Of a stretch of DNA of 23,767 bases, positions 14,167-22,227 are shown one piece after another (the first letter of the stretch is position 1; each line of letters opens with the position of its first letter). The notes under the pieces were generated by a model. That model was not told the origin of the DNA and did no database searches. It saw only the letters and a list, made by a program, of their open reading frames with translations. This stretch comes from Desulfobacula sp. (GTDB taxonomy: Bacteria; Desulfobacterota; Desulfobacteria; Desulfobacterales; Desulfobacteraceae). The stretch spans positions 1 through 23,767 of the forward strand of contig NZ_JAIOSW010000136.1 of the NCBI RefSeq assembly GCF_021107415.1, given 5' to 3'. Both the position numbers and the translations under genes were made by a program.

Positions 14167-16139
14167 TTTTCTGCCTTTAATGCATGAATCAATTCATTTG
14201 CCGTTAACGCTGCATCACCCAACATCATTATTGTTTTCGGGTTCTCATATAAGGTGTTCTCAACTCCGGAATAGCCCGGGTTTGCATCAAAATTGCAGAT
14301 GATTATTTTTTTTGCATCATGTGTCATCAGTATCGGCATTCCGGAAATAGGAGTGCCTTCAGTCTCCATTGCTGCAGGGTTTACCACATCACAGGCACCA
14401 AAAACAAGAACAACATCTGTTTGTGAAAATTCAGGATTGATTTCATCCATCTCGCAAAGTTGGTCATAATCAACTTCTGCTTCAGCAAGAAGCACATTCA
14501 TGTGCCCGGGCATTCTTCCGGCCACCGGATGAATGGCAAATTTCACTTGTGCACCCATTGATTCAAGGATTAATGACAGCTCTACCACTTTAAACTGCGC
14601 CTGTGCCAGAGCCATCCCATATCCCGGGATAATAATAATTTTTTTGGCTGATGACAATGCAGTTATGGCTGAATCCAAAGGGGACTTTTCAGAGGATTCT
14701 TCAATAGCAGGGGGTGTCTCTGAAAGAGCTTCATTCAATTGGCGAATCGTTTCCTTGGCATCTCCGAGAAGCAAAAGGGTATTATTGTTTTCATACAAAG
14801 GATTTTCAACACCTGAGTATCCGGGTTTGTCATCCAGATTGCAGCAGACAACATTTTTTGATTCATGGGTAAGTAAAATAGGCATACCGGATATGGGTGA
14901 TCCGTCAGTTTCTATGGCTGCGGGATTCACCACATCACACGCCCCGATAACCAGGGTAAAATCAGTGTCCTTGAATTCAGGATTTACGGCATCCATTTCG
15001 TAAAGATTATCATAGTCAACCCCGGCTTCAGCAAGAAGCACATTCATATGACCCGGCATTCTTCCGGCCACCGGGTGAATGGCAAATTTTACATCCTTGC
15101 CCATGGAAAGCATTTTATTTGAAAAATCAATCACTTCAAACTGTGCCTGGGCCACGGCCATGCCATAGCCTGGGACAATAATGATCTTATTTGCTTTCCG
15201 GGCAAGTTCAACCGCTTTTTCAAAGTTATTTTTTTCAATGGATTCATGCTTTACTTCCTTTTCAACCGGCTCTGTAACTTGGGTTTGCTCCTTTTCAACC
15301 GAAGGTTTGTTCAGGGATTCTTCAACAGGAACAAAAACCCTGAAAAGACTGCGATTCATTGCCTTGCACATGACGTGAGTCAGTATTGATCCTGAAGCCG
15401 CCACAGTAGCGCCGCAGGAAATCAACAGCTTGTTTTCAATAATCATGCCGCAAAAGGCCGCAGCCACTCCCGCAGTGGCATTTAAAAATGAAATTAAAAC
15501 CGGCATATCAGCTCCGCCAATGCGGATGGAAAAAATAATTCCAAATAAAATTGACAGGAAAATGATCAGAATATAAAGGAATATCCGGCTGCCCATTGGC
15601 GCATACACTGATGCAATGATCAGTACGATAATGCCGATAAGGTTTATCATGACAAGCCAGGTGTGCTTTGGAAGCATGAGCGGGGTCTGGCTAAGCTTGT
15701 TGGACAGTTTCCCGCCCGCGATCATGGATCCGCTGAAAGTCAATGATCCGATAGCAAGGCCTAAGAGACCGGAAATCTCATTCACCATTCCAAGGTGTTG
15801 AGATCCCCGCATCAGCTCGGCAAGGGAGAGAAAAAAAGCGGCAACCCCTCCGGCACCATGCTGAAAGGCAACCATGGCTGGAATCTGGATCATGGTAATT
15901 TTCCTGGCCACCCATATTCCTACAGCAGAACCAATTACAAGAGATAACACCACAATATAGGGATACAGGGTACCGCTTCGATAAAGAACAAGGCCAGCTG
16001 CACAGGTTAAAGCAAAAGCCGCGGTAAGATTACCGAACTTTGCCCTGTGGGGCCAGTGAAACAGCCAGATCCCTAATATAAGGATACCGATGACACAAAA
16101 ATCCAGGGATAGATTCAGGGCAGAATATGTTTCAGTCAT
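14163..16139 (-). CDS. pntB: NAD(P) transhydrogenase beta subunit with duplicated domain III
   Basis: The N-terminal ~265 residues are membrane domain II. Visible landmarks are MVAFQHGAGGVAA (H94, matching the conserved proton-channel His), GSMIAGGKLSNKLS, GGADMPVLISFLNATAG (N220) and VMCKAMNRS. A charged linker (about 272-310) leads to domain III, the nucleotide-binding part, which is present twice: residues 318-461 and 500-643. Each copy has PGYGMA, KFAIHPVAGRMPGHMNVLLA, GACDVVNPAA and PGYSGVEN. Normal PntB has about 460 residues; this has 658. In both copies the Lys-Arg pair that binds the NADP(H) 2'-phosphate is replaced (N434/L435 and N616/F617). The enzyme should couple hydride transfer between dinucleotides to proton movement, but cofactor choice here is open. 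It overlaps pntAb by 4 bp. Confidence 0.92.
   Translation of the reverse strand: MTETYSALNLSLDFCVIGILILGIWLFHWPHRAKFGNLTAAFALTCAAGLVLYRSGTLYPYIVVLSLVIGSAVGIWVARKITMIQIPAMVAFQHGAGGVAAFFLSLAELMRGSQHLGMVNEISGLLGLAIGSLTFSGSMIAGGKLSNKLSQTPLMLPKHTWLVMINLIGIIVLIIASVYAPMGSRIFLYILIIFLSILFGIIFSIRIGGADMPVLISFLNATAGVAAAFCGMIIENKLLISCGATVAASGSILTHVMCKAMNRSLFRVFVPVEESLNKPSVEKEQTQVTEPVEKEVKHESIEKNNFEKAVELARKANKIIIVPGYGMAVAQAQFEVIDFSNKMLSMGKDVKFAIHPVAGRMPGHMNVLLAEAGVDYDNLYEMDAVNPEFKDTDFTLVIGACDVVNPAAIETDGSPISGMPILLTHESKNVVCCNLDDKPGYSGVENPLYENNNTLLLLGDAKETIRQLNEALSETPPAIEESSEKSPLDSAITALSSAKKIIIIPGYGMALAQAQFKVVELSLILESMGAQVKFAIHPVAGRMPGHMNVLLAEAEVDYDQLCEMDEINPEFSQTDVVLVFGACDVVNPAAMETEGTPISGMPILMTHDAKKIIICNFDANPGYSGVENTLYENPKTIMMLGDAALTANELIHALKAEN
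14211..15188 (-). repeat. Tandem duplication of the pntB domain III coding region
   Basis: Two in-frame copies lie at 14757-15188 (first in the protein) and 14211-14642, offset by 546 bp. A gap-free hand alignment gives 103 identical residues out of 144. Stretches of DNA are also identical, for example the block coding for ASAVLLVN in reverse orientation near 14480 and 15025. The level of identity suggests a recent duplication or ongoing gene conversion. Confidence 0.9.
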
Positions 16140-16435
16140 GACCCTTTGGCCCCCTCTTCTTTTTTCTTAAACAGTTTTAACATCCTGTCAGTAATTGCAA
16201 ACCCGCCCACAAGGTTAAAGGCAGCCATAATAAAAGCGATGGATCCTATAATCTGTTCGGTTCGGGTTGATGAAACTGAGAAAAGAATCAAAACCCCTAA
16301 TATAGTGACGGCAGAGATGGCATTTGTCATGGACATCAAAGGTGTATGAAGCAATGTGGGGATTCTGGAAATCAGAAAATACCCCACTACAAAGGAAAAC
16401 AGAAAAACGCCTGCCATCAATAAAAGATTTGTCAT
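16136..16435 (-). CDS. pntAb: NAD(P) transhydrogenase subunit alpha part 2 (membrane)
   Basis: A 99-residue protein with three hydrophobic helices. The conserved segment IPTLLHTPLMSMTNAISAVTILG matches the start of domain II in the transhydrogenase alpha chain, which in E. coli is fused to domain I but is separate in many bacteria. It assembles with PntB to form the proton-conducting membrane part. It lies 32 bp after pntAa and overlaps pntB by 4 bp. The tail LFKKKEEGAKGS is cytoplasmic. Confidence 0.93.
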   Translation of the reverse strand: MTNLLLMAGVFLFSFVVGYFLISRIPTLLHTPLMSMTNAISAVTILGVLILFSVSSTRTEQIIGSIAFIMAAFNLVGGFAITDRMLKLFKKKEEGAKGS

Positions 16436-16467
16436 TGGTTTACTCCTGGAAATTTTGCATGATCATT

Positions 16468-17622
16468 TTAACCCATGGCCTTGAGAGTACCTTCATGATA
16501 AAGTTTACCCTTGTGCGTAACAAGGGAATTTTTGATGATTTCATCATTCATGTCAAATTCATCAGCCCCGTTTTTAAACAGGTTCTCAACAAAATAATAA
16601 AGATTATTGGCATAGAGCCATGAAGAATGAACCGGCAGGGAACCGGGTATATTTTTAATCCCGCATATGTAAACGCCTTGATGAGTTAATTCTTTTCCAG
16701 GATCTGTCATTTCACAATTTCCGCCCTGATCAATGGATACATCAATGATAACAGATCCGGGTTTCATTGTTTCAACCATTTCTTTCGTGATCAGATGCTG
16801 GGCAACTTCCCCGGGCACAAGGGCACTGAGAACTATGATATCAGATTCTGCAACCAAAGGGGCCAGTGCCTGTCTTTCCTTTTCAAGCCATTCCGGCGGA
16901 AGTGCTTTGGCATACCCGCCTTCTCCAAGGACCAGCTCTGACGGAGCATCAAACCCCACCACCTTGACGCCTAAGCTCTCGGCCTCTTTTTTTGCATCCG
17001 GCCGGATGTCAACCGCCTTGACAATACCTCCCAGTCTTTTTCCTGTTGCAATTGCCTGAAGCCCGACAACACCGGTGCCTATCACTAAAATATTGGCCGG
17101 TTTTATCATCCCAATGGACGTACCGACCATGGGAATGAATTTTGGAAAATTTGCGGCTGCGATAATAATAGATTTATAGCCGGTTATGGCACTCATGGAT
17201 GTCAACGGATCCATGCGCTGGGCTCTTGAAATTCTGGGAATACCGTCCATTGTGAATGTGGTGATATTTTTGGCTTGCATTTTTTTCACATCCCCATGAT
17301 TTGAAGGGGCAGCCGGATGCAAAAAAGTAATAAGAATCTGGTTTTCCTTTAGCATGTCAATCTCATGCTTATTGAACTGATCATTAAACAATGGTTCCTT
17401 GACTTTCAAAATAACATCTGATTTGTCAAAAACCTCTGCTGCATCTCCTGCAATCTGCGCCCCGGCCTTCCGGTATTCTTCATCGTCCGTAAAGGCACCG
17501 GCACTCGCCTTTGTTTCAACAATCACATCAAATCCCAGTTTTTTAAATTTTTCAATGGTTTCAGGAAGTGCTGCAACCCTGTTTTCCTTGTACATTATTT
17601 CTTTGGGTATTCCAATTAACAT
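16468..17622 (-). CDS. pntAa: NAD(P) transhydrogenase subunit alpha part 1 (NAD-binding domain I)
   Basis: A 384-residue soluble protein, the NAD(H)-binding domain I, related to alanine dehydrogenase. Visible are MLIGIPKEIMYKENRVAALP at the N-terminus, SRAQRMDPLTSMSAITGYK, the Rossmann segment ILVIGTGVVGLQAIATGKRLG, VKAVDIRPDAKKE, and the late motif NIPGSLPVHSSWLYANNLYYF. The start at 17622 is chosen because IPKE is the usual N-terminus and AAGGAG lies 7 bp upstream. An in-frame ATG at 17664 would add 14 residues of no family likeness. It is the first gene of the minus-strand operon, divergent from the sensor kinase gene. Confidence 0.93.
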   Translation of the reverse strand: MLIGIPKEIMYKENRVAALPETIEKFKKLGFDVIVETKASAGAFTDDEEYRKAGAQIAGDAAEVFDKSDVILKVKEPLFNDQFNKHEIDMLKENQILITFLHPAAPSNHGDVKKMQAKNITTFTMDGIPRISRAQRMDPLTSMSAITGYKSIIIAAANFPKFIPMVGTSIGMIKPANILVIGTGVVGLQAIATGKRLGGIVKAVDIRPDAKKEAESLGVKVVGFDAPSELVLGEGGYAKALPPEWLEKERQALAPLVAESDIIVLSALVPGEVAQHLITKEMVETMKPGSVIIDVSIDQGGNCEMTDPGKELTHQGVYICGIKNIPGSLPVHSSWLYANNLYYFVENLFKNGADEFDMNDEIIKNSLVTHKGKLYHEGTLKAMG

Positions 17623-17777
17623 GATTTGTCTCCTTTTATTATTCATAAATCCTGAGTCTTTCAAAATTCATCATTCATATCTTCTCATATGAATGAAAAT
17701 CATAAAAGCGCAATAAATCTTTTTTTAGGGAAACACAAGATATTTTTATATCATCTGCAATAAAAGTTTTACCTTGC

Positions 17778-17840
17778 TTTTTACAACCTGTAAAAAATAC
17801 CGACATAATTATATTTAATTGTAAAAAATACTGACACAAT
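17778..17840. promoter_or_regulatory. TGTAAAAA half-site array, candidate operator
   Basis: TTTTTACA (17778-17785) and TGTAAAAA (17789-17796) form a perfect inverted repeat with a 3-bp spacer. A third half-site lies at 17820-17827. The longer unit TGTAAAAAATACYGACAY occurs twice, 31 bp apart, about three helical turns, so bound proteins would face the same side. It lies about 155-215 bp before pntAa. The binding protein is unknown. Confidence 0.45.
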
Positions 17841-17868
17841 GCCATTTTTCTAAGGTTAACTATTGATT

Positions 17869-17995
17869 CCATTATACTGATATTATTCTATATTTTTAGA
17901 TAGTTAATACTTTTTGCTGACAAATTTATATTTGGCATAAAGATTGCTCTTTGAAATTAGGGGAATCAGGGAAGTCATGGAAATCAGTATAATGG
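17869..17995. repeat. 13-bp inverted repeat pair flanking the sigma-54-type promoter
   Basis: CCATTATACTGAT at 17869-17881 and its exact reverse complement ATCAGTATAATGG at 17983-17995 stand on either side of the -24/-12 element, 101 bp apart. They could be binding sites for an activator or a looping protein. No other copy was noticed in the window. Confidence 0.5.
17933..17948 (+). promoter_or_regulatory. Sigma-54 (-24/-12) promoter for the REC-Cache kinase gene
   Basis: TGGCATAAAGATTGCT has the invariant GG (17934-17935) and GC (17946-17947) with exactly 10 bp between them, and TGGCA and TTGCT agree with consensus. The start of transcription would be near 17959, about 80 bp before the chosen ATG. 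A sigma-54 activator would be required; none is encoded in the window. Confidence 0.75.
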
Positions 17996-18039
17996 GCTGA
18001 ATCTGAATTTAGCAGGTGATGCAGAAAGGCAAAAGACAA

Positions 18040-20085
18040 ATGACAAAAATAAATATAATGCTGGTGGATGATGAGGAAAGATTTCTTTCTACCACTAAAA
18101 AACTTTTAGAAAGAAAGGGCTATACAGTACAAACCGCTTCAAGTGGCATACAAGCACTTGAAAAATTAAAAAATCACCATATTCAAGTTGTTATTTTAGA
18201 TGTCAAAATGCCGGGTATGGATGGCATTGCAACCTTAAAGAAAATCAAACGTGATTTTCCTTTGATTGAAGTGATTATGCTCACCGGACATGGTACGGTG
18301 GAATCTGCTGTTGAAGGCGTCAAGTTAGGAGCGGCAAATTATCTGGTAAAGCCGGCTGACATTGATGATATTTCCCAAAAGATTCAGGAAGCCTTTGCGA
18401 AAAGACAAACCATCGGCGTACAAACCGATAAAAGAAAACAATATTTTAAAAAACTTAGAATGCAACTGGGCGTTGGACTCCTAGCGGCTTTTATGCTGCC
18501 CTACGCAGCATTTTTTGCCTATTTTCAAATCCAGTTCAGCTCAACATTGAAAGATACCGGACGGCTTAATCTGGAAGCACTTTCAAACAGCAAAAAAAAT
18601 ACGATTGACCTTTTTTTACAGGAACGGGTTGTTAATATTTTCAGTCTCTTTCACAGTGTTGATTTCAGCCTTAATCCTTCCCAGAATAAAATGCATCATT
18701 ACCTTCAGGACTTAAGACAGGTTAATGATGCATTCATTGATGTCGGATTTCTCAATCCAAAGGGAATTCAGACAGGATATGCCGGCCCCTTTCCCTATCT
18801 TCAGGGCAAAAATTACAGCAATGAAATCTGGTTTAAAACCCTGCTTGATCAGGAACGGCACTACTATATCAGTGATATTTACCTGGGGTTCAGGAAAAAA
18901 CCACACTTTACCATTGCCGTCAGGCAGATAATTGACGGGAATCCTTATATTATGCGGTCTACACTGGACCCTGATAAGTTTTATATGTTTTTACGTTCCA
19001 TCAGTCGTGGAAAAGATGTCGAATCCGCCATTATTAATAAAGAGGGGCTGTACCAAATTGTTGATCCGGACAGGGGGGAACTGCTTGGCAAAAGCGAGTA
19101 TATTCCTTCGCAAACCATTGAATCCGGAGTAAAGGAGATCAATAATAACGGTGATCCCGTCCTCATTGGGTATGCATGGTTGAAAGAAACGCCCTGGGCG
19201 CTGATTGTCCGGCAGCCTTTGAATATTGCTCACGCAGGGATGTATCAGAGCAGACGGGTTATGACGATTATCCTTGCATTGGTCTTTTTTTGCATTGCAG
19301 CAGGAATATGGTTTGCAAATGGCAGACTGCTAAGGAATGTCCAGGTTGCTGCTGAAAAAAGTGAGGAACTGAAACATCAACTCTTTCATGCATCAAAACT
19401 TGCTTCTGTTGGAGAACTGGCCACCGGGGTCGCCCATGAAATAAACAATCCGCTGGCCATCATCGTTGCAACCAGCGGGGTTGTCCGCGATATGCTTGAT
19501 CCTGAATTTAACGTAAATCCAAGTCCTGAAGAAATCATTAAAGAGATTGATATCATAGATTCAGCGGCTTTCAGGGCAAGAACCATCACCCGGCAGCTAT
19601 TGGCTTTTGGACGTAAAAATGAATCAAAGCTTACGCCCTGTAATGTAAATGAGGTTCTGGATGATGTAATGAGCGGACTCAAAGAACGCGAGTTTAAAGT
19701 AGCAGATATTGAAGTTCTGCGTGAGTATGATCCCGGTTTGCCGGAAATCATGCTGGATCATGACCAGATCCGCCAGGTATTTTTGAATCTTATCAACAAT
19801 GCAGGTGATGCTATTTCAGGGCCCGGTAAAATTACGATTACCACCAATAGAAATGACCGGGATATACAAATCACAATTAAAGATACTGGAAAAGGAATGT
19901 CTGCTGAACAGCTCAGTGAGATATTCAATCCTTTTTTCACTACAAAAGAAGTGGGGAAAGGAACCGGGCTGGGTCTCAGTGTTTCACTTAATATTATAGA
20001 ATCACTGGGTGGCGCAATCGATGTCCAGTCCTTAGAGGGTGCTGGAAGTTTATTTATGATATCACTGCCGATTCGCAGGGCTTAA
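18040..20085 (+). CDS. Membrane sensor histidine kinase with N-terminal receiver domain and Cache sensor
   Basis: A 681-residue kinase. Residues 1-120 are a receiver domain with the acidic pair DD (10-11), phospho-acceptor D54 in LDVKMPGMDG, Thr in LTGHG and Lys in VKPAD. A transmembrane helix (about 143-166) leads to a periplasmic double-Cache region with YISDIYLGFRKKPHFTIAVRQ. A second helix lies at about 407-427. No HAMP domain is evident. HisKA has the phospho-acceptor H466 in GVAHEINNPLA. The HATPase domain shows LNLINNAGDA, DTGKGM and GKGTGLGLS. The placing of the receiver before the sensor is uncommon. I chose the ATG at 18040, with AAAGG upstream; GTG 18016 or ATG 18019 would add eight or seven residues. 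It probably phosphorylates the receivers encoded downstream. The ligand is unknown, but Cache domains often bind organic acids. Confidence 0.9.
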   Translation: MTKINIMLVDDEERFLSTTKKLLERKGYTVQTASSGIQALEKLKNHHIQVVILDVKMPGMDGIATLKKIKRDFPLIEVIMLTGHGTVESAVEGVKLGAANYLVKPADIDDISQKIQEAFAKRQTIGVQTDKRKQYFKKLRMQLGVGLLAAFMLPYAAFFAYFQIQFSSTLKDTGRLNLEALSNSKKNTIDLFLQERVVNIFSLFHSVDFSLNPSQNKMHHYLQDLRQVNDAFIDVGFLNPKGIQTGYAGPFPYLQGKNYSNEIWFKTLLDQERHYYISDIYLGFRKKPHFTIAVRQIIDGNPYIMRSTLDPDKFYMFLRSISRGKDVESAIINKEGLYQIVDPDRGELLGKSEYIPSQTIESGVKEINNNGDPVLIGYAWLKETPWALIVRQPLNIAHAGMYQSRRVMTIILALVFFCIAAGIWFANGRLLRNVQVAAEKSEELKHQLFHASKLASVGELATGVAHEINNPLAIIVATSGVVRDMLDPEFNVNPSPEEIIKEIDIIDSAAFRARTITRQLLAFGRKNESKLTPCNVNEVLDDVMSGLKEREFKVADIEVLREYDPGLPEIMLDHDQIRQVFLNLINNAGDAISGPGKITITTNRNDRDIQITIKDTGKGMSAEQLSEIFNPFFTTKEVGKGTGLGLSVSLNIIESLGGAIDVQSLEGAGSLFMISLPIRRA

Positions 20086-20136
20086 TGAAATAATATAATT
20101 TTTTTTACATTTTAATCTTAACCAGAAGGAAGGACT

Positions 20137-22212
20137 ATGGAAGACCAAAAAATCACAAATGGGAATAACAAAAAATTGAAAGTATTGTTGATTGATGACG
20201 AAGACCGGTTCCGGGAAAGTCTGGCAAAGCAGCTGAGCCTTAGAGGATTCGATGTTCTTGATGCAAGCAATGGTGAAGATGCCATAAAAATAGTCCGTCA
20301 TGATAATCCTGAAGTGGTAATCCTTGACCAGAAGATGCCCGGGATGGACGGGATTCAGACCTTAAAGGAAATAAAAAAACTGCGGCCCGAAGTCCAGGTG
20401 ATCATGCATACCGGCCATGGCAGTATTGAATCAGCCAGGGTTACGGGAAAATTTGATGTATTTTCTTACCTGGAAAAGCCTTGTGCCCTGGATGACTTAA
20501 TTAAAGAAATCAAGGCGGCAGCTGAGGAACGGGTTTATGCAATGGCCAGAAATGAAATCCCCGACGTACAGGGAACAAGTCTTAAAAACTGGCTCATCGG
20601 TGTACAAAATGCCCGTCCCGGAATAATTCTTCTTGGGGCCATTCTTTTTCTAACCATGGTGTTTATACCAGCACCACAGCAGTTGACAGATTTTTTGTCT
20701 GCAAAGAAAACCGGTAATCTCAGTGAAAGCATTGCCGGATACGCAGAATATCAAAAAATGGAAAAAGGCCAGACAATTGTAGAGTACTATGGTAAAAAAG
20801 CAAAATTGTATACCAAAACAAAAGCCGCTGACGGGAAAGTCACAAAAACAGCTCCCGGTGTGGAGAAAATAGCTTTTAAGGCAAAGGTGATGATTGGTGT
20901 ATTGATCGTTGCCGCCCTTTTCTGGGCAACCGGCGCTGTTCCCATAGGCATTACCGCTCTTCTTGTGGGCGTGTTAATGTATTTTTTCGGGGTTTTTCCC
21001 CCCAGCATGGTGGCCAAAGCATATGCAAAGGATTCGGTAATTTTTATCTTTGGTGTGCTTGCATTTGCCGCTGCCATCAGCAAAACAGGTCTGGATCGTC
21101 GGATTGGAATCCTTTTGCTGGGAACCAGCACATCCCTTCGCAGGTTTGCGCTTATCTTTGCACCCCTTCTGGCCGTAACAGCCTCTTTTCTTTCCGAGCA
21201 TGCTCTGGTGGCGTTTATTGCTCCGATTTTAATGCTGGTATACATGGGAACAATACAGGCAGCCGGTATAAAAAAAGACAAGGGACTGGTGGTCATGCTG
21301 CTGTTAATGCTGACATTCTGCGCCAATATAGGAGGGCCCGGATCACCTGCAGCAGGCGGTCGTAATGCAGTAATGCTTGGTATTTTTTCAGATTACGGCA
21401 TTAGCATCTCGTTTGGCCAGTGGGTAAAAATGGGGCTCCCCTTTGTGCCGGTAATGGCGCTTACCATTGCTACATATTTTCTTGTTGTTTTTAGAAAGAA
21501 AATCAAGGTTAAAGATGTCAATGTTGCAGCCCGGGTTAAACGGGAAGGGGAAAAAATCGGCAGGATGACTTTGGACGAATATAAAGCTGCAGCAGTTCTG
21601 ATACTTGTTATTGTGTTGTGGGTGGGTTTTTCCGATAAAGTCGGCATGGGAGGGCCGGTTATTTTATGTCTGGTTCTCTTAAATATTTTAGGCATTCTGC
21701 GCTGGAAAGATATCAACGGTATCAGCTGGGATGTTGTGGCACTTTATGCTGCGGCAAGTGCCATGGGTGTGGGTCTTGCCTCCACCGGTGCTGCGCTCTG
21801 GCTTGCAAACACTTTTATTTCCATACTTCCTGATTTCCTAAGAAGTGGAACCGGGCTTTGTATGTCCACAAGCCTTATTACCGGTATTCTGACCAATTTT
21901 ATGAGTGACGGAGCCACTGTGGCTGCAGTTGGTCCCATAACCGTGCCAATGGCTACCCTTTCCGGGACATCGCCGCTCATGGTCGGGCTTGCTACAGCAT
22001 TTGCTTCGTCTTTTGCTCATATGCTCATCATCGGCACACCTAACAATGCGATTGTTTACAGTCTGGCAAAGGATCCTGAAACCGGAGAGCAGCTGGTTAC
22101 AATGAAGGATTTTTTCGTTCATGGCTTTGCTGTTTTTCTTCTGAGTATGGCAGTGTTGTGGATATGGGTATTTTTCGGCTATTGGAAATGGTTGGGAATA
22201 GGCGGTGTTTAA
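20137..22212 (+). CDS. Receiver domain fused to an SLC13/DASS-family permease
   Basis: A 691-residue fusion. Residues 14-130 are a CheY-like receiver with all key residues: DD at 20-21, D64 in ILDQKMPGMDG, T92 in HTGHG and K114 in LEKP. After a helical linker, residues 162-691 form a polytopic SLC13/DASS (ion transporter superfamily) permease. The two hairpin regions are ANIGGPGSPAAGGRN (396-410) and ASSFAHMLIIGTPNNAIVY (623-641). The SNT sodium-site motifs of well-studied members appear replaced by SEH (353-355) and SDG (590-592). A hydrophilic loop of about 65 residues (181-247) follows the first helix. DASS proteins carry dicarboxylates or sulfate; the substrate here is unknown. The gene lies 51 bp after the kinase gene, with an AAGGAAGG ribosome site. 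Phosphorylation of D64 probably gates or otherwise controls transport. Confidence 0.9.
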   Translation: MEDQKITNGNNKKLKVLLIDDEDRFRESLAKQLSLRGFDVLDASNGEDAIKIVRHDNPEVVILDQKMPGMDGIQTLKEIKKLRPEVQVIMHTGHGSIESARVTGKFDVFSYLEKPCALDDLIKEIKAAAEERVYAMARNEIPDVQGTSLKNWLIGVQNARPGIILLGAILFLTMVFIPAPQQLTDFLSAKKTGNLSESIAGYAEYQKMEKGQTIVEYYGKKAKLYTKTKAADGKVTKTAPGVEKIAFKAKVMIGVLIVAALFWATGAVPIGITALLVGVLMYFFGVFPPSMVAKAYAKDSVIFIFGVLAFAAAISKTGLDRRIGILLLGTSTSLRRFALIFAPLLAVTASFLSEHALVAFIAPILMLVYMGTIQAAGIKKDKGLVVMLLLMLTFCANIGGPGSPAAGGRNAVMLGIFSDYGISISFGQWVKMGLPFVPVMALTIATYFLVVFRKKIKVKDVNVAARVKREGEKIGRMTLDEYKAAAVLILVIVLWVGFSDKVGMGGPVILCLVLLNILGILRWKDINGISWDVVALYAAASAMGVGLASTGAALWLANTFISILPDFLRSGTGLCMSTSLITGILTNFMSDGATVAAVGPITVPMATLSGTSPLMVGLATAFASSFAHMLIIGTPNNAIVYSLAKDPETGEQLVTMKDFFVHGFAVFLLSMAVLWIWVFFGYWKWLGIGGV

Positions 22213-22227
22213 AAGAGTCGGCTTGCT

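Larger units (their letters stand above)
17623..18039. other. 417-bp divergent regulatory region
   Basis: This AT-rich stretch separates pntAa (minus) from the kinase gene (plus). It holds repeated TGTAAAAA half-sites, a 13-bp inverted repeat pair and a sigma-54-type promoter, each listed separately. A 65-codon minus-strand frame at 17675-17872 has no ribosome site and no family likeness, and I do not accept it as a gene. Confidence 0.7.

Noticed and set aside
17838..17852. Possible minus-strand sigma-54 promoter for pntAa beginning TGGCATTG
   Set aside because: The GG is not followed by GC at the required distance (GT is found instead).
17675..17872. 65-codon minus-strand frame in the divergent region
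   Set aside because: No Shine-Dalgarno sequence, AT-rich composition, no family likeness, and it covers the repeat array that looks regulatory.
20787..21326. 179-codon minus-strand reading frame
   Set aside because: Antisense of the permease membrane region, with no ribosome site and no family likeness.
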